Positions 21,379 to 30,862 of a stretch of DNA of 64,000 bases are shown here, piece by piece. Origin of the DNA: Glaciecola sp. HTCC2999 (GTDB taxonomy: Bacteria; Pseudomonadota; Gammaproteobacteria; Enterobacterales; Alteromonadaceae); NCBI GenBank assembly GCA_949498985.1, contig CATECQ010000044.1:1-64000 (forward strand), read 5' to 3'. The notes under the pieces were generated by a model. The model was not told where the DNA came from. It saw nothing but the letters and a program-made list of their open reading frames with translations, and searched no databases. The translations under genes and the position numbers were made by a program. Positions within the stretch are counted from its first letter, which is position 1. The number at the start of each line of letters is the position of its first letter.

Positions 21379-22131
21379 ATGACTGTTACATCAACTTCTC
21401 GATCTGGTATGAGTTACTTTCTTCAAGGGTTTTCATTGATATCAGTGAAAGGTCTAAAACGTTTTGTTCTTATACCATTGATCATTAATCTGGTTTTATT
21501 TGCCAGTGCATTTTATTTTTTATTCGGCGAAATCGCCATTGGTATTCAAATACTACTCGATTATATTCCTGATTGGCTAGGTTGGTTAAAAGAAGGGTTA
21601 ATTTATATCTTGTGGCCCATTGCAGTAATCAGTGTTTTACTTATTTTTGCATTGATTTTTGGTACATTAGCCAACTGGATTGCAGCGCCATTTAACGGAT
21701 TATTAGCCGAGAAAGTAGAACAGCATTTGACTGGACAGACAATTGATTCAGGGGGACTAGGCGATATTATTAAAGACCTTCCACGTACGTTAGGTCGGGA
21801 ATTGACTAAATTGTTATATTACTTCCCTCGTGCGGTCGGATTTTTATTACTCTTTTTTATATTACCCATTATCGGACAAATTTTATGGTTTTTATTCAAT
21901 GGCTGGATGATGACGGTACAATATGCAGATTATCCCTTTGATAATCATAAAATATCATTTCAACAGATGCGCCAACGTCTATATGAACGTCGCACATTGA
22001 CCTTTAGTTTCGGGATAATTACGAGTGTGTTTGCATTAATTCCAATTGTGAATTTTATCGTCATGCCTGTTGCAATATGTGGGGCCACTGCAATGTGGGT
22101 TAATGAATTTAAACCCCAATATACTACTTAA
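21379..22131 (+). CDS. cysZ: Sulfate transporter/sulfate permease CysZ
   Basis: 250 aa, RSGMSYFLQGFSLISVKGLKRFVLIPLIINL; next to the zipA region. Confidence 0.92.
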   Translation: MTVTSTSRSGMSYFLQGFSLISVKGLKRFVLIPLIINLVLFASAFYFLFGEIAIGIQILLDYIPDWLGWLKEGLIYILWPIAVISVLLIFALIFGTLANWIAAPFNGLLAEKVEQHLTGQTIDSGGLGDIIKDLPRTLGRELTKLLYYFPRAVGFLLLFFILPIIGQILWFLFNGWMMTVQYADYPFDNHKISFQQMRQRLYERRTLTFSFGIITSVFALIPIVNFIVMPVAICGATAMWVNEFKPQYTT

Positions 22132-22864
22132 CTGTGCGGCCACTGAGTACTTGTTGTTGCCACATATATTGATACCAATAAGGAATAGTAGCAACATCAA
22201 AGAAACGTAAAAAATTAAACCGGTTAGGATGAATTAAATATTGAGTTGGCGTCTTGGGAAGATATTGACAGCCTGGAAAAATAAACGCTTCAATATCAGG
22301 TCTGAGTGCGCCTGTAGTCGAAAGTAACTGAATTTCAAAAAGTTCTTGAAAAGGATGATTAGACTTACCTACTAGCTGTTTCTCGAAAATAACATTGGGG
22401 GGATTTTGACTCATCTGACATTGGAACTTAGCAGCGGCAATTCGCATAGGATACTCATCTAAAAAGCCAGCAAAATGAGCCAATTCATGAATGAATACTT
22501 CATAGGTATCATCAAAACCTAAATACATACGTGCTGATGATACATACGCTGTTTGACGATGCTCAACTGTCACGTATTGAGATGGAGGAATACCCAAATT
22601 AGCCGATGTATCATCATTGGGTAATAACAAGCAGATGGGTAAGAACGTCTTAGTGCCATCAAAGACAAACTGAGTGTATATATCCCATAAATAAAAGTAA
22701 CTTTGAAATGAATCAGCTTGCAACGCAACGTGGTCTACACATTGTGTAAAAGGAGTTATGCGTAAGTTCTTGTGAGTTTTGATTAATGGTTCAACCACTA
22801 AAGCACTTGCGCTATTCCCCCACATATAGCACCCTAAAAACAAAACAGCGAATAACCGTGTCAT
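22124..22864 (-). CDS. Uncharacterised exported protein with HExxH metallopeptidase-like motif
   Basis: N-terminal signal-like hydrophobic segment; YEVFIHELAHFAGFLDEYPM. Confidence 0.6.
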   Translation of the reverse strand: MTRLFAVLFLGCYMWGNSASALVVEPLIKTHKNLRITPFTQCVDHVALQADSFQSYFYLWDIYTQFVFDGTKTFLPICLLLPNDDTSANLGIPPSQYVTVEHRQTAYVSSARMYLGFDDTYEVFIHELAHFAGFLDEYPMRIAAAKFQCQMSQNPPNVIFEKQLVGKSNHPFQELFEIQLLSTTGALRPDIEAFIFPGCQYLPKTPTQYLIHPNRFNFLRFFDVATIPYWYQYMWQQQVLSGRTVK

Positions 22865-22880
22865 CTATATATACCGATGA

Positions 22881-23783
22881 TTAACGACTACTATCTCGTA
22901 TTGCTGCAATTTCTGCTCGAGCAAAACGATACTCAACAAATTCAAACACATTGGTCGCTAATGCTAATTTGAAAAAGTTTGTTGCAACACGCATTTGGCC
23001 TAAAGCACGATAATACTTACCTAAATAAAAATAGGCTTCACATAGACGTTCATTCATTTGATTACGAGTATCTATTCCCATTACAACCGAATCAAGTAAT
23101 GCCTTTTGAGAAATTTTGCCTAAATAAAAATCGATAATATTATTAGACCACTGATCCTTCGTAATCAACTTACGTTGTTCAGCTAACTCTTCCATAGCCG
23201 ACATTTTATTTACTTTTGCAGCTACTATATAAGTCCATAATAAACGATATGCATCTTGTGGATCATTGTCATAATATTGTTTTATATCAGACATCGCTAA
23301 ATTATAACGCCCCCCATAATATAAAGCCATGCCACGATTTAAATATGCGAATTCGTATTCGGGATCCATTTCAAGCACAGCATCAAATGCTTCATAAGCC
23401 TCAATAAATTCTCCTCTCAAGGTATGATGAACCCCTAAAGAATTATAAGCTTGATGTAACATAGGATCGGTACGTAAAGCGCGTTGAAAATCGAAAAAAG
23501 CCAATCCATCAAGTCCCACACTATCGAACAAGAGGCCTCTGCGAAACAAAAATTGCGCTCGTTCTTCATCCGCCAATTCAGAACTCATCATCACCAAATT
23601 AAATTTTGCCAAGGCTTGTTGAGCACGTATAGAGGCCCGTTCTGGCTCAGGTATAATGAGATTAGCCATCGAACTTGATGATTCAGACTCCGCGCTAGGT
23701 TGACTTTGAGTATCACGAGTAAACGCAGTACAGCCAGATAAAATAAAACACAAAATAAAACAGGATAGACGTAACATAGACAA
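22881..23783 (-). CDS. nlpI: Lipoprotein NlpI, TPR protein
   Basis: Lipobox LSGC, TPR repeats (NSLGVHHTLRGEFIEAYEAFDAVLEMDPEYEFAYLNRGMALYYGGRY), downstream of pnp. Confidence 0.9.
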   Translation of the reverse strand: MSMLRLSCFILCFILSGCTAFTRDTQSQPSAESESSSSMANLIIPEPERASIRAQQALAKFNLVMMSSELADEERAQFLFRRGLLFDSVGLDGLAFFDFQRALRTDPMLHQAYNSLGVHHTLRGEFIEAYEAFDAVLEMDPEYEFAYLNRGMALYYGGRYNLAMSDIKQYYDNDPQDAYRLLWTYIVAAKVNKMSAMEELAEQRKLITKDQWSNNIIDFYLGKISQKALLDSVVMGIDTRNQMNERLCEAYFYLGKYYRALGQMRVATNFFKLALATNVFEFVEYRFARAEIAAIRDSSR

Positions 23784-23877
23784 AGACTAGATCCTTATGG
23801 AATATAAGAGCAGGTAATAATTTAAATTATCATGAAAGTGTAATAAACAACAATCTCAATTTTATACACAGAAATAA

Positions 23878-23905
23878 AAAAGGAGCCGTAAAGGCTCCTT
23901 TTACA
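23878..23905 (-). terminator. Rho-independent terminator downstream of pnp
   Basis: aaaaaggagcc-gtaaa-ggctcctttt hairpin with flanking A/T runs. Confidence 0.85.
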
Positions 23906-23923
23906 ATCATTGAATATCAGTGC

Positions 23924-26032
23924 TTATTCAGCGTCTGACTCAGCCGCTGGCTTTTCAATTAATTCTTTCATACTTAAACGTACACGGTTTTGGCGATCAA
24001 TCTCCATCACCTTAACTTGTACTTCTTGGCCTTCTGATAAGTAATCAGTCACCTTCGCAACACGCTCATGAGCTATTTGAGAAATATGGACAAGGCCATC
24101 TTTCCCTGGTAATACTTCAACAAACGCACCAAAGTCTGCAATACGTGATACTTTACCGGTATACACTTTGCCAACTTCAATTTCTGCAGTCACTTGCTCA
24201 ATTTTCTCAATTGCAATGGTTGCTTTCGCTTTTTCCGTCGCAAAGATTTTGATCGTACCATCGTCTTCAATTTCAATGTTAGTATCAGAAGCTTCTGTGA
24301 TCGCACGGATCATCGCTCCACCTTTACCAATAACATCACGAATTTTCTCTTGATCAATCTTCAACGTATAGATACGTGGAGCAAACTCAGATAATTCATC
24401 ACGGTGGCCACCAATTGCTTGGTCCATGACACCTAAAATATGTAAACGCGCTTCTTTAGCTTGCTTAAGTGCGATTTGCATAATTTCTTGTGTGATACCT
24501 TCAATTTTGATATCCATTTGAAGTGCAGTAATACCATTCGTGGTACCCGCTACTTTAAAGTCCATATCACCTAAATGATCTTCATCACCTAAAATATCAG
24601 ATAAAACAACGAAATTTTCATCCGATTTAACAAGTCCCATCGCAATACCAGCAACAGATGCTTTAATCGGTACACCCGCATCCATCAATGCTAAAGACGT
24701 ACCACAAACAGATGCCATTGAAGATGAACCATTTGATTCTGTAATTTCTGATACTACACGAACCACGTATGGGAAATCAGTTTCGCTAGGCATAACGGCT
24801 TGAATACCGCGCTTAGCTAAACGACCATGACCAATTTCACGACGCTTTGGAGAACCAATGAAACCTGTCTCACCTACACAGTATGGAGGGAAGTTATAAT
24901 GCAACATGAAACGTGAAGTAGATGTACCACCTAACTCATCAATCATCTGAGCATCACGTTCCGTACCTAGAGTTGCAGCAACTAACGCTTGAGTTTCACC
25001 GCGAGTAAATACTGAAGAACCGTGAGTACGTGGTAATACACCGGTAGCTACGTCCAACGCACGGATCATCGCAGGATCACGTCCATCAATTCGAGGCTCC
25101 CCCGCTAAAATACGTGAACGTACAACATCTGATTCTAAATCGTGCAATAAATCAGACACTTCTTTAGGATCTTGTTCAGGATTTTCCGCTAATATGGCAT
25201 CCAATGCAGTTGAAGTTACTGCAACAACAGCATCTTTACGCGCAAGTTTATCAGAGATTTGATAAGCTTCAGTCATACCTGCATTGGCAAGTTCAGCTAC
25301 TTTATTTTTCAATTCTGTGTTTTCAGCTTCAGGTGTCCAATCCCACATAGGCGTATTTACCTTAGCAGCAAATTCACGCACGTTATTTACTACCGCTTGT
25401 GATTGTTCATGCCCAAATACAACAGCACCAAGCATCACTTCTTCAGATAAGATGTCAGCTTCAGATTCAACCATTAATACTGCTGATTCAGTACCCGCAA
25501 CCACTAAATCTAATTGGCTGTCTGCTTGTTCTGAATGGCGCGTATTTAAGATGTATTCACCGTTAGTATAACCAACGCGAGCCGCACCAATTGGGCCATT
25601 AAACGGGATACCAGATATAGCTAATGCTGCTGAGGTGCCGATTAGAGAAATGATGTCTGTCGGGATTTCAGGATTCGCAGAAACAACCGTAATCACGATT
25701 TGTACTTCATTTTTGAAGCTTTCTGGAAATAATGGACGAATTGGACGATCGATAAGACGTGCCGTTAACGTTTCGCCTTCTGAAGGACGACCTTCACGTT
25801 TAAAAAAACCACCTGGGATTTTACCCGCAGCATAAGCTTTTTCTTGATAGTTAACCGTTAATGGAAAAAAATCTTGGTCAGCTTTCGCTTCTTTTTTACC
25901 AACAACCGTTACTAATACAGATGTATCATCCATGCTTGCCATTACCGCAGCAGTGGCTTGACGAGCGACTACGCCCGTTTCTAATGTTACAGTATGCTGT
26001 CCATACTGGAAGTTTTGAGTAATAGGAGTCAC
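23924..26032 (-). CDS. pnp: Polyribonucleotide nucleotidyltransferase
   Basis: 702 aa; RNase PH domains, KH ([11 protein letters not shown]) and S1 domains. Confidence 0.98.
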   Translation of the reverse strand: MTPITQNFQYGQHTVTLETGVVARQATAAVMASMDDTSVLVTVVGKKEAKADQDFFPLTVNYQEKAYAAGKIPGGFFKREGRPSEGETLTARLIDRPIRPLFPESFKNEVQIVITVVSANPEIPTDIISLIGTSAALAISGIPFNGPIGAARVGYTNGEYILNTRHSEQADSQLDLVVAGTESAVLMVESEADILSEEVMLGAVVFGHEQSQAVVNNVREFAAKVNTPMWDWTPEAENTELKNKVAELANAGMTEAYQISDKLARKDAVVAVTSTALDAILAENPEQDPKEVSDLLHDLESDVVRSRILAGEPRIDGRDPAMIRALDVATGVLPRTHGSSVFTRGETQALVAATLGTERDAQMIDELGGTSTSRFMLHYNFPPYCVGETGFIGSPKRREIGHGRLAKRGIQAVMPSETDFPYVVRVVSEITESNGSSSMASVCGTSLALMDAGVPIKASVAGIAMGLVKSDENFVVLSDILGDEDHLGDMDFKVAGTTNGITALQMDIKIEGITQEIMQIALKQAKEARLHILGVMDQAIGGHRDELSEFAPRIYTLKIDQEKIRDVIGKGGAMIRAITEASDTNIEIEDDGTIKIFATEKAKATIAIEKIEQVTAEIEVGKVYTGKVSRIADFGAFVEVLPGKDGLVHISQIAHERVAKVTDYLSEGQEVQVKVMEIDRQNRVRLSMKELIEKPAAESDAE

Positions 26033-26252
26033 TATTTATCCTTTAATTTCAATAATTTCATACGCTTTTAATTGCGGTGCATAGTATAAATTGTTCTGGT
26101 TTAAATTGCCATTAAAGTATGCTGAATAACACTGAATTATCATGCCACTACTAAAGGAGGGTAAAAAAGGTTCAGAATAAGTGTAAAAACAAGACCAAAG
26201 TGCCATACCATTTTGGGTAATAAAAATTAAAGTATCTCTTGTAACACTATAT

Positions 26253-26663
26253 ATGCAAGGCTATAACATCATGACACTCAACAGAATTAACGACTTCCGT
26301 GTCCAACCAAACTGGTATGAATACGTTTTTTTGTATTCTGTCACTGCAGTTTCATCAATAATATTAAGTTTAAGCTTATTAGATAAAATTAGTGGATTGT
26401 ATGGTTGGTTAGCACTGATTTTAATTCTAAGCGTCACCTACATTTACTCTGTCATTAAACGCACACGTGATATACGAGCCAAACAGTTCTTTTGCGATGT
26501 CATCGCACAATACACAATTCCCGAACTTCAACGTATTCTTCTGCGCTATCAAAATACTGACATCGAACATGCACTTATCGTAAACCGATTACATTATTTG
26601 CAAAACAACATTACAACTGAAAGTAATAGTCTTAACTCTGTTATTGCATGGCCATTAAGTTGA
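26253..26663 (+). CDS. Uncharacterised small membrane protein (two predicted TM segments)
   Basis: 136 aa ORF in the pnp/tRNA-Leu interval; no family recognised. A Met at residue 6 (MTLNRI) is an alternative start. Confidence 0.5.
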   Translation: MQGYNIMTLNRINDFRVQPNWYEYVFLYSVTAVSSIILSLSLLDKISGLYGWLALILILSVTYIYSVIKRTRDIRAKQFFCDVIAQYTIPELQRILLRYQNTDIEHALIVNRLHYLQNNITTESNSLNSVIAWPLS

Positions 26664-26761
26664 TCATTCCCCTCTCATAAGGTGTCAGATTTCTTTACAC
26701 TTTCTATAAAACTCACTTCAAAATTATAAATAAATCATTAAAAAACAATAATTTATAAAAA

Positions 26762-26777
26762 TGGAACAAAGCTTGCA
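26762..26777 (+). promoter_or_regulatory. Candidate sigma-54 (RpoN) -24/-12 promoter
   Basis: TGGAACAaagcTTGCA against consensus TGGCACRnnnnTTGCW: one mismatch, exact GG-GC spacing, about 50 bp upstream of the ATG at 26827. Confidence 0.6.
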
Positions 26778-26826
26778 GTATTTCTATGACTACAACTACA
26801 CATTCGTAAAGAGGTTATGAAGTCTT

Positions 26827-27123
26827 ATGTCTAGAATCAAAACAGTGACTGCAGAAGTCCATTATTTCCACCATTTATTGCAAGACGAAATTGCACTTCC
26901 AGAATTATGTGATATCAATGAACATGCTTTAGAGAAAATGCTTGATAAAATCTACCGATATGAAAAACGCTGTGCCGTTAAAAAGCAAAAATACTCCAGT
27001 AAACTTTGCTTTCAACTTCGAACAAGACTCGCTGATTTACTATTACTCAATGATAATTTTGACCTTCAAGCCATTATTGCCAAACGCAGTAGCGAGCCTG
27101 AAAATATCGAATTCGTCGCGTAA
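26827..27123 (+). CDS. Uncharacterised 98-aa protein
   Basis: ORF with its own candidate promoter, plausible upstream AG-rich RBS and downstream terminator; no family recognised. Confidence 0.6.
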   Translation: MSRIKTVTAEVHYFHHLLQDEIALPELCDINEHALEKMLDKIYRYEKRCAVKKQKYSSKLCFQLRTRLADLLLLNDNFDLQAIIAKRSSEPENIEFVA

Positions 27124-27137
27124 CTCTTAATTTTGAC

Positions 27138-27169
27138 AAAAAAAAGACAGCTCTTGGGCTGTCTTTTAA
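27138..27169. terminator. Bidirectional rho-independent terminator
   Basis: aaaaaagacagc-tcttggg-ctgtctttt between the 98-aa ORF (+) and tRNA-Leu (-). Confidence 0.8.
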
Positions 27170-27171
27170 AT

Positions 27172-27257
27172 TGGTGCGGAAAGCGGGACTTGAACCCGCA
27201 CGAGCTATGCTCACCACCCCCTCAAGATGGCGTGTCTACCAATTCCACCACTTCCGC
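27172..27257 (-). tRNA. tRNA-Leu(GAG)
   Basis: Reverse strand GCGGAAGTGGTGGAATTGGTAGACACGCCATCTTGAGGGGGTGGTGAGCATAGCTCGTGCGGGTTCAAGTCCCGCTTTCCGCACCA; cloverleaf with variable arm, CCA encoded, anticodon GAG. Confidence 0.95.
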
Positions 27258-27276
27258 GAAATATTATTAATTTATG

Positions 27277-27687
27277 TTAGTTTGGATTACCGTCTGTTTC
27301 TTTAGTTTCTTGAGCAGCAGGTACATCACTCGCCACTGGAACATCTGTCGTTACAGTTGAAGTTGACACAGGCACATCAGAAGCAGGCAAATCAGAAACA
27401 GGAGCGGCAGTCACAGGCACTTCTAGATTTTCCCATTCATCGACGGCTTTCTCGGTAGAAGCCGTTAAATTACCCAACAACAAACTAATTAAGAAAAACA
27501 ATGTTGCTAATATCGCAGTAGAGCGAGTCAAGAAATTACCTGAGCCACTAGAACCAAATACAGTATTTGAACCGCCGCCACCTAGTGATGCACCCATATC
27601 GGCACCTTTACCTTGTTGGATCAATACCAAACCAATCAACAGTAATGCAACGATTAGATACGCAACGATCAATACTTCTTGTAACAT
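27277..27687 (-). CDS. secG: Protein-export membrane protein SecG
   Basis: MLQEVLIVAYLIVALLLIGLVLIQQGKGADMGASLGGGGSNTVFGSSGSGNFLTRSTA; start trimmed from the ORF track (27711). Confidence 0.95.
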   Translation of the reverse strand: MLQEVLIVAYLIVALLLIGLVLIQQGKGADMGASLGGGGSNTVFGSSGSGNFLTRSTAILATLFFLISLLLGNLTASTEKAVDEWENLEVPVTAAPVSDLPASDVPVSTSTVTTDVPVASDVPAAQETKETDGNPN

Positions 27688-27688
27688 A

Positions 27689-28435
27689 TTAGCCTCTTTG
27701 ATTTGCCGCATGGCAAATAGTTAAAAATTCTTCTTTTTTCAAACTTGCCCCACCGACGAGACCACCGTCTATATCAGGTTGAACAAACAGTTCAGAAGCA
27801 GTTTTTGCATTCACACTGCCCCCGTATAAAATCGATAATGATTCAGCTACAACTTCATCGATACTACCTAAATAGTCACGAATAAATCGATGGACTTCTT
27901 GAGCCTGTTCCGGTGACGCTGTCACTCCAGTACCGATAGCCCAAATAGGTTCATATGCGATAACACATTTTGCTAAACCAGTAATACCAACAACCTCAAT
28001 CACACTATCAAGTTGTGATTGAATAAACTGATATACATTCCCAGCATTTCGAGTCTCAAGAGACTCACCAATGCATAGTACTGGTGTAATATTTACCGCA
28101 ATTGCCTGAGCCACTTTTGCAGCAATTAATTCATTGGTTTCATTGTATATGTCGCGCCGCTCTGAATGCCCAATTAGCGTATGAGTAATACCCATGTCAT
28201 TCAACATATCGACAGATAGTTCACCAGTAAATGCACCTGAGGTTTGCTCAGAAACATTTTGAACACCGATAGTTAAATGCTCGCAATTAAATTCATTCAC
28301 ATATAACGCGGGAGGAAAAATCATAACAGAAACGTGTTCAAATGTTGTTTGATTAAACGTGTGGTTAAATTCGTCTACTAACGCTTTATTACCATTCAGT
28401 TTCCAGTTTCCAGCAATTATTTTTACTCGAGACAT
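27689..28435 (-). CDS. tpiA: Triosephosphate isomerase
   Basis: IAGNWKLNG, IGHSERR, AYEPIWAIGTG; start MSRVKIIAGNWK (ORF track 28456). Confidence 0.97.
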   Translation of the reverse strand: MSRVKIIAGNWKLNGNKALVDEFNHTFNQTTFEHVSVMIFPPALYVNEFNCEHLTIGVQNVSEQTSGAFTGELSVDMLNDMGITHTLIGHSERRDIYNETNELIAAKVAQAIAVNITPVLCIGESLETRNAGNVYQFIQSQLDSVIEVVGITGLAKCVIAYEPIWAIGTGVTASPEQAQEVHRFIRDYLGSIDEVVAESLSILYGGSVNAKTASELFVQPDIDGGLVGGASLKKEEFLTICHAANQRG

Positions 28436-28548
28436 ATGAATAAATCCTTTTTTCATTTATCAATGAATTTCAGGTCGGCGATATTACCCAACCTGCTGTA
28501 AATATACAAGTAAAATCAGACCTCACGCCTAAATAAGAGCGAGGATAA

Positions 28549-29895
28549 TTAACCAACTGCTTTTTTGGTAACAACTTGTGCAATGTGCGCAGACCATTTG
28601 TCTGCATCTTCAACACTTTGTGCTTCAACCATTACACGTATTAATGGTTCTGTGCCACTTTTTCGAAGTAACACGCGCCCAGTATCACCTAATGCAGCTT
28701 CAGCTTCAGTCACAGAAGACAATACATCAGGATCAACACAATAATCCGTTTCTGCAGGTTCATAACGGACATTCACTAATTTTTGTGGAAATTTAGTCAT
28801 ACCTGCTAACAGTGATTTTAATGATTTCTCAGCACGTAACATTGCGGTCAGTACTTGTAATCCAGCAACAATACCATCACCTGTTGAAATAGTTGAAAGA
28901 TTGAGTACGTGACCTGAATTCTCACCGCCAATTAGCCAATTCTTTTCTTTCAATAACTCCATAACATAACGATCACCTACTTTTGAACGCGCAAAGGGGA
29001 TACCTAAATTGCTCAGTGCAATTTCTAAACCTAAATTACTCATGAGTGTTCCTACTACCCCACCAGATAGACGACCACTTTTTAATGCGTCTCGAGCAAT
29101 GATAAAGATAATTTGATCGCCATCAACTACATTACCTTCATGATCCACCAGCATAATACGATCCCCATCACCATCTAGTGCAAATCCTAAATCAGCTTCA
29201 TGCTCTTTAACAGCCTCAACACAAGCTCGCATTGATGTCGCACCCACTTGATGATTGATATTGGTCCCATTAGGTTTAGTACCAATTTCTATGACTTCTG
29301 CACCTAATTCGCTTAGTACACTCGGCGCAATGTGGTATGTCGCTCCATGAGCACAATCAACCACTATTTTAAGCCCCGTTAATGACAAATCACTTGGAAA
29401 ACATCCTTTGCAAAATTCAATGTAACGCCCAGCAGCATCATCTATCCGCATTGCTTTGCCTAATGCATCTGAATCGACACAAGTCATCGGTTCATCCATC
29501 ATAGCTTCGATGGCTAATTCTACTTCATCATCTAATTTATAGCCGTTGGATGAGAAAAACTTAATGCCATTATCATAATAAGGATTATGAGAAGCACTAA
29601 TGACAATGCCCGCTTCTGAGCGGAATGTTTTCGTTAAATATGCAATGGCAGGTGTTGGCATAGGGCCTAATAACCCGACATTTAAGCCAGCAGCGGATAA
29701 CCCTGCTTCAAGTGCTGATTCCAACATATAACCGGATATTCTGGTATCCTTACCAATAAGCACTTTATTGGTACCCTTACCTGCTAATACTTTGCCAGCA
29801 GCCCATCCTAATTTAGTCACAAATTCTGGATTAATGACTGATTGGCCTACTTTTCCGCGGATCCCATCTGTACCAAAATACTTACGTTCACTCAT
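28549..29895 (-). CDS. glmM: Phosphoglucosamine mutase
   Basis: [33 protein letters not shown]; start trimmed from 29943. Confidence 0.97.
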   Translation of the reverse strand: MSERKYFGTDGIRGKVGQSVINPEFVTKLGWAAGKVLAGKGTNKVLIGKDTRISGYMLESALEAGLSAAGLNVGLLGPMPTPAIAYLTKTFRSEAGIVISASHNPYYDNGIKFFSSNGYKLDDEVELAIEAMMDEPMTCVDSDALGKAMRIDDAAGRYIEFCKGCFPSDLSLTGLKIVVDCAHGATYHIAPSVLSELGAEVIEIGTKPNGTNINHQVGATSMRACVEAVKEHEADLGFALDGDGDRIMLVDHEGNVVDGDQIIFIIARDALKSGRLSGGVVGTLMSNLGLEIALSNLGIPFARSKVGDRYVMELLKEKNWLIGGENSGHVLNLSTISTGDGIVAGLQVLTAMLRAEKSLKSLLAGMTKFPQKLVNVRYEPAETDYCVDPDVLSSVTEAEAALGDTGRVLLRKSGTEPLIRVMVEAQSVEDADKWSAHIAQVVTKKAVG

Positions 29896-29932
29896 ATGAT
29901 TACTCTTCCTTAACTCTACAACGATATATTCG

Positions 29933-30757
29933 TTATAAAACACTGTTCATTTTGTTGAATACTTTTATGGTATCGGCTGTTTCTTGAACATCATGAACGC
30001 GCAAAATACTTGCACCTTTAGTACATGCTAATAATGCACACGCAAGACTGCCGGCTAAACGCTCATCGACATGACGATTAAGTAAATTACCTACCATTGA
30101 TTTACGTGACATACCCGCTAATGTGGGTACGTTTAGGTATTGAAATTTATCAAAATGTTTCAATAACTGATAATTATGTTCCAGGGTTTTACCAAAACCA
30201 AAACCTGGGTCAACGATGATTTGTTCTTGATTAATACCGGCCGATAAACATGCATTAATGCGTAATTCTAAAAATTCATAGACCTCACCAACAACACTTT
30301 CATAATCAGGCGCTATTTGCATGGATCTAGGCTCACCTTGCATATGCATTAAAGAAATAGGTACTTGTAATGACGCAGCCGTTTCTAACGCATTATTTTG
30401 TTGTAAGGCACAAACATCATTAATTAAGCGTGCCCCAGCTTCAACCGCGGCCCGCATGACTTTGGCTTTACTCGTATCGACTGAAATAACACAATCTAAA
30501 TTCGCTGCAATTTTCTCAATAACAGGAACGACTCGCTCTAATTCTGTTTGCTCATCAACCGCGTCAGCGCCGGGTCTTGTTGATTCCCCACCAATATCAA
30601 TAAAAGTGGCACCACTGCGCACCATTTGTTCGGCTTGGTTTAAAGCTGCGTCAATAGAGATATATTGACCACCATCAGAAAAACTATCAGGGGTGACATT
30701 CAATACTCCCATGACTTTAGGGGTATCAAAATAGATATGTTTGTTTCCAAATTGCAT
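29933..30757 (-). CDS. folP: Dihydropteroate synthase
   Basis: [28 protein letters not shown]. Confidence 0.97.
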   Translation of the reverse strand: MQFGNKHIYFDTPKVMGVLNVTPDSFSDGGQYISIDAALNQAEQMVRSGATFIDIGGESTRPGADAVDEQTELERVVPVIEKIAANLDCVISVDTSKAKVMRAAVEAGARLINDVCALQQNNALETAASLQVPISLMHMQGEPRSMQIAPDYESVVGEVYEFLELRINACLSAGINQEQIIVDPGFGFGKTLEHNYQLLKHFDKFQYLNVPTLAGMSRKSMVGNLLNRHVDERLAGSLACALLACTKGASILRVHDVQETADTIKVFNKMNSVL

Positions 30758-30810
30758 GACAAGTTCTCCATAACTAGCTCATCAGTATACGTCAAAATAG
30801 CGCAAAAACA

Positions 30811-30838
30811 AAAAACGCCGGTGTAATACCGACGTTTT
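30811..30838 (-). terminator. Hairpin terminator between ftsH and folP
   Basis: aaaaacgccggt-gtaat-accgacgtttt. Confidence 0.6.
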
Positions 30839-30862
30839 AAATTTGATTAATGGACTCTAGAA

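Noticed and set aside
27277-27420. Low-complexity SD(L/V)PxS repeats at the SecG C-terminus
   Set aside because: Variable acidic/Pro/Ser/Thr-rich SecG tails are common in gammaproteobacteria; not notable alone.
30321-30668. 115-aa ORF antisense to folP
   Set aside because: Shadow ORF inside a conserved enzyme gene.
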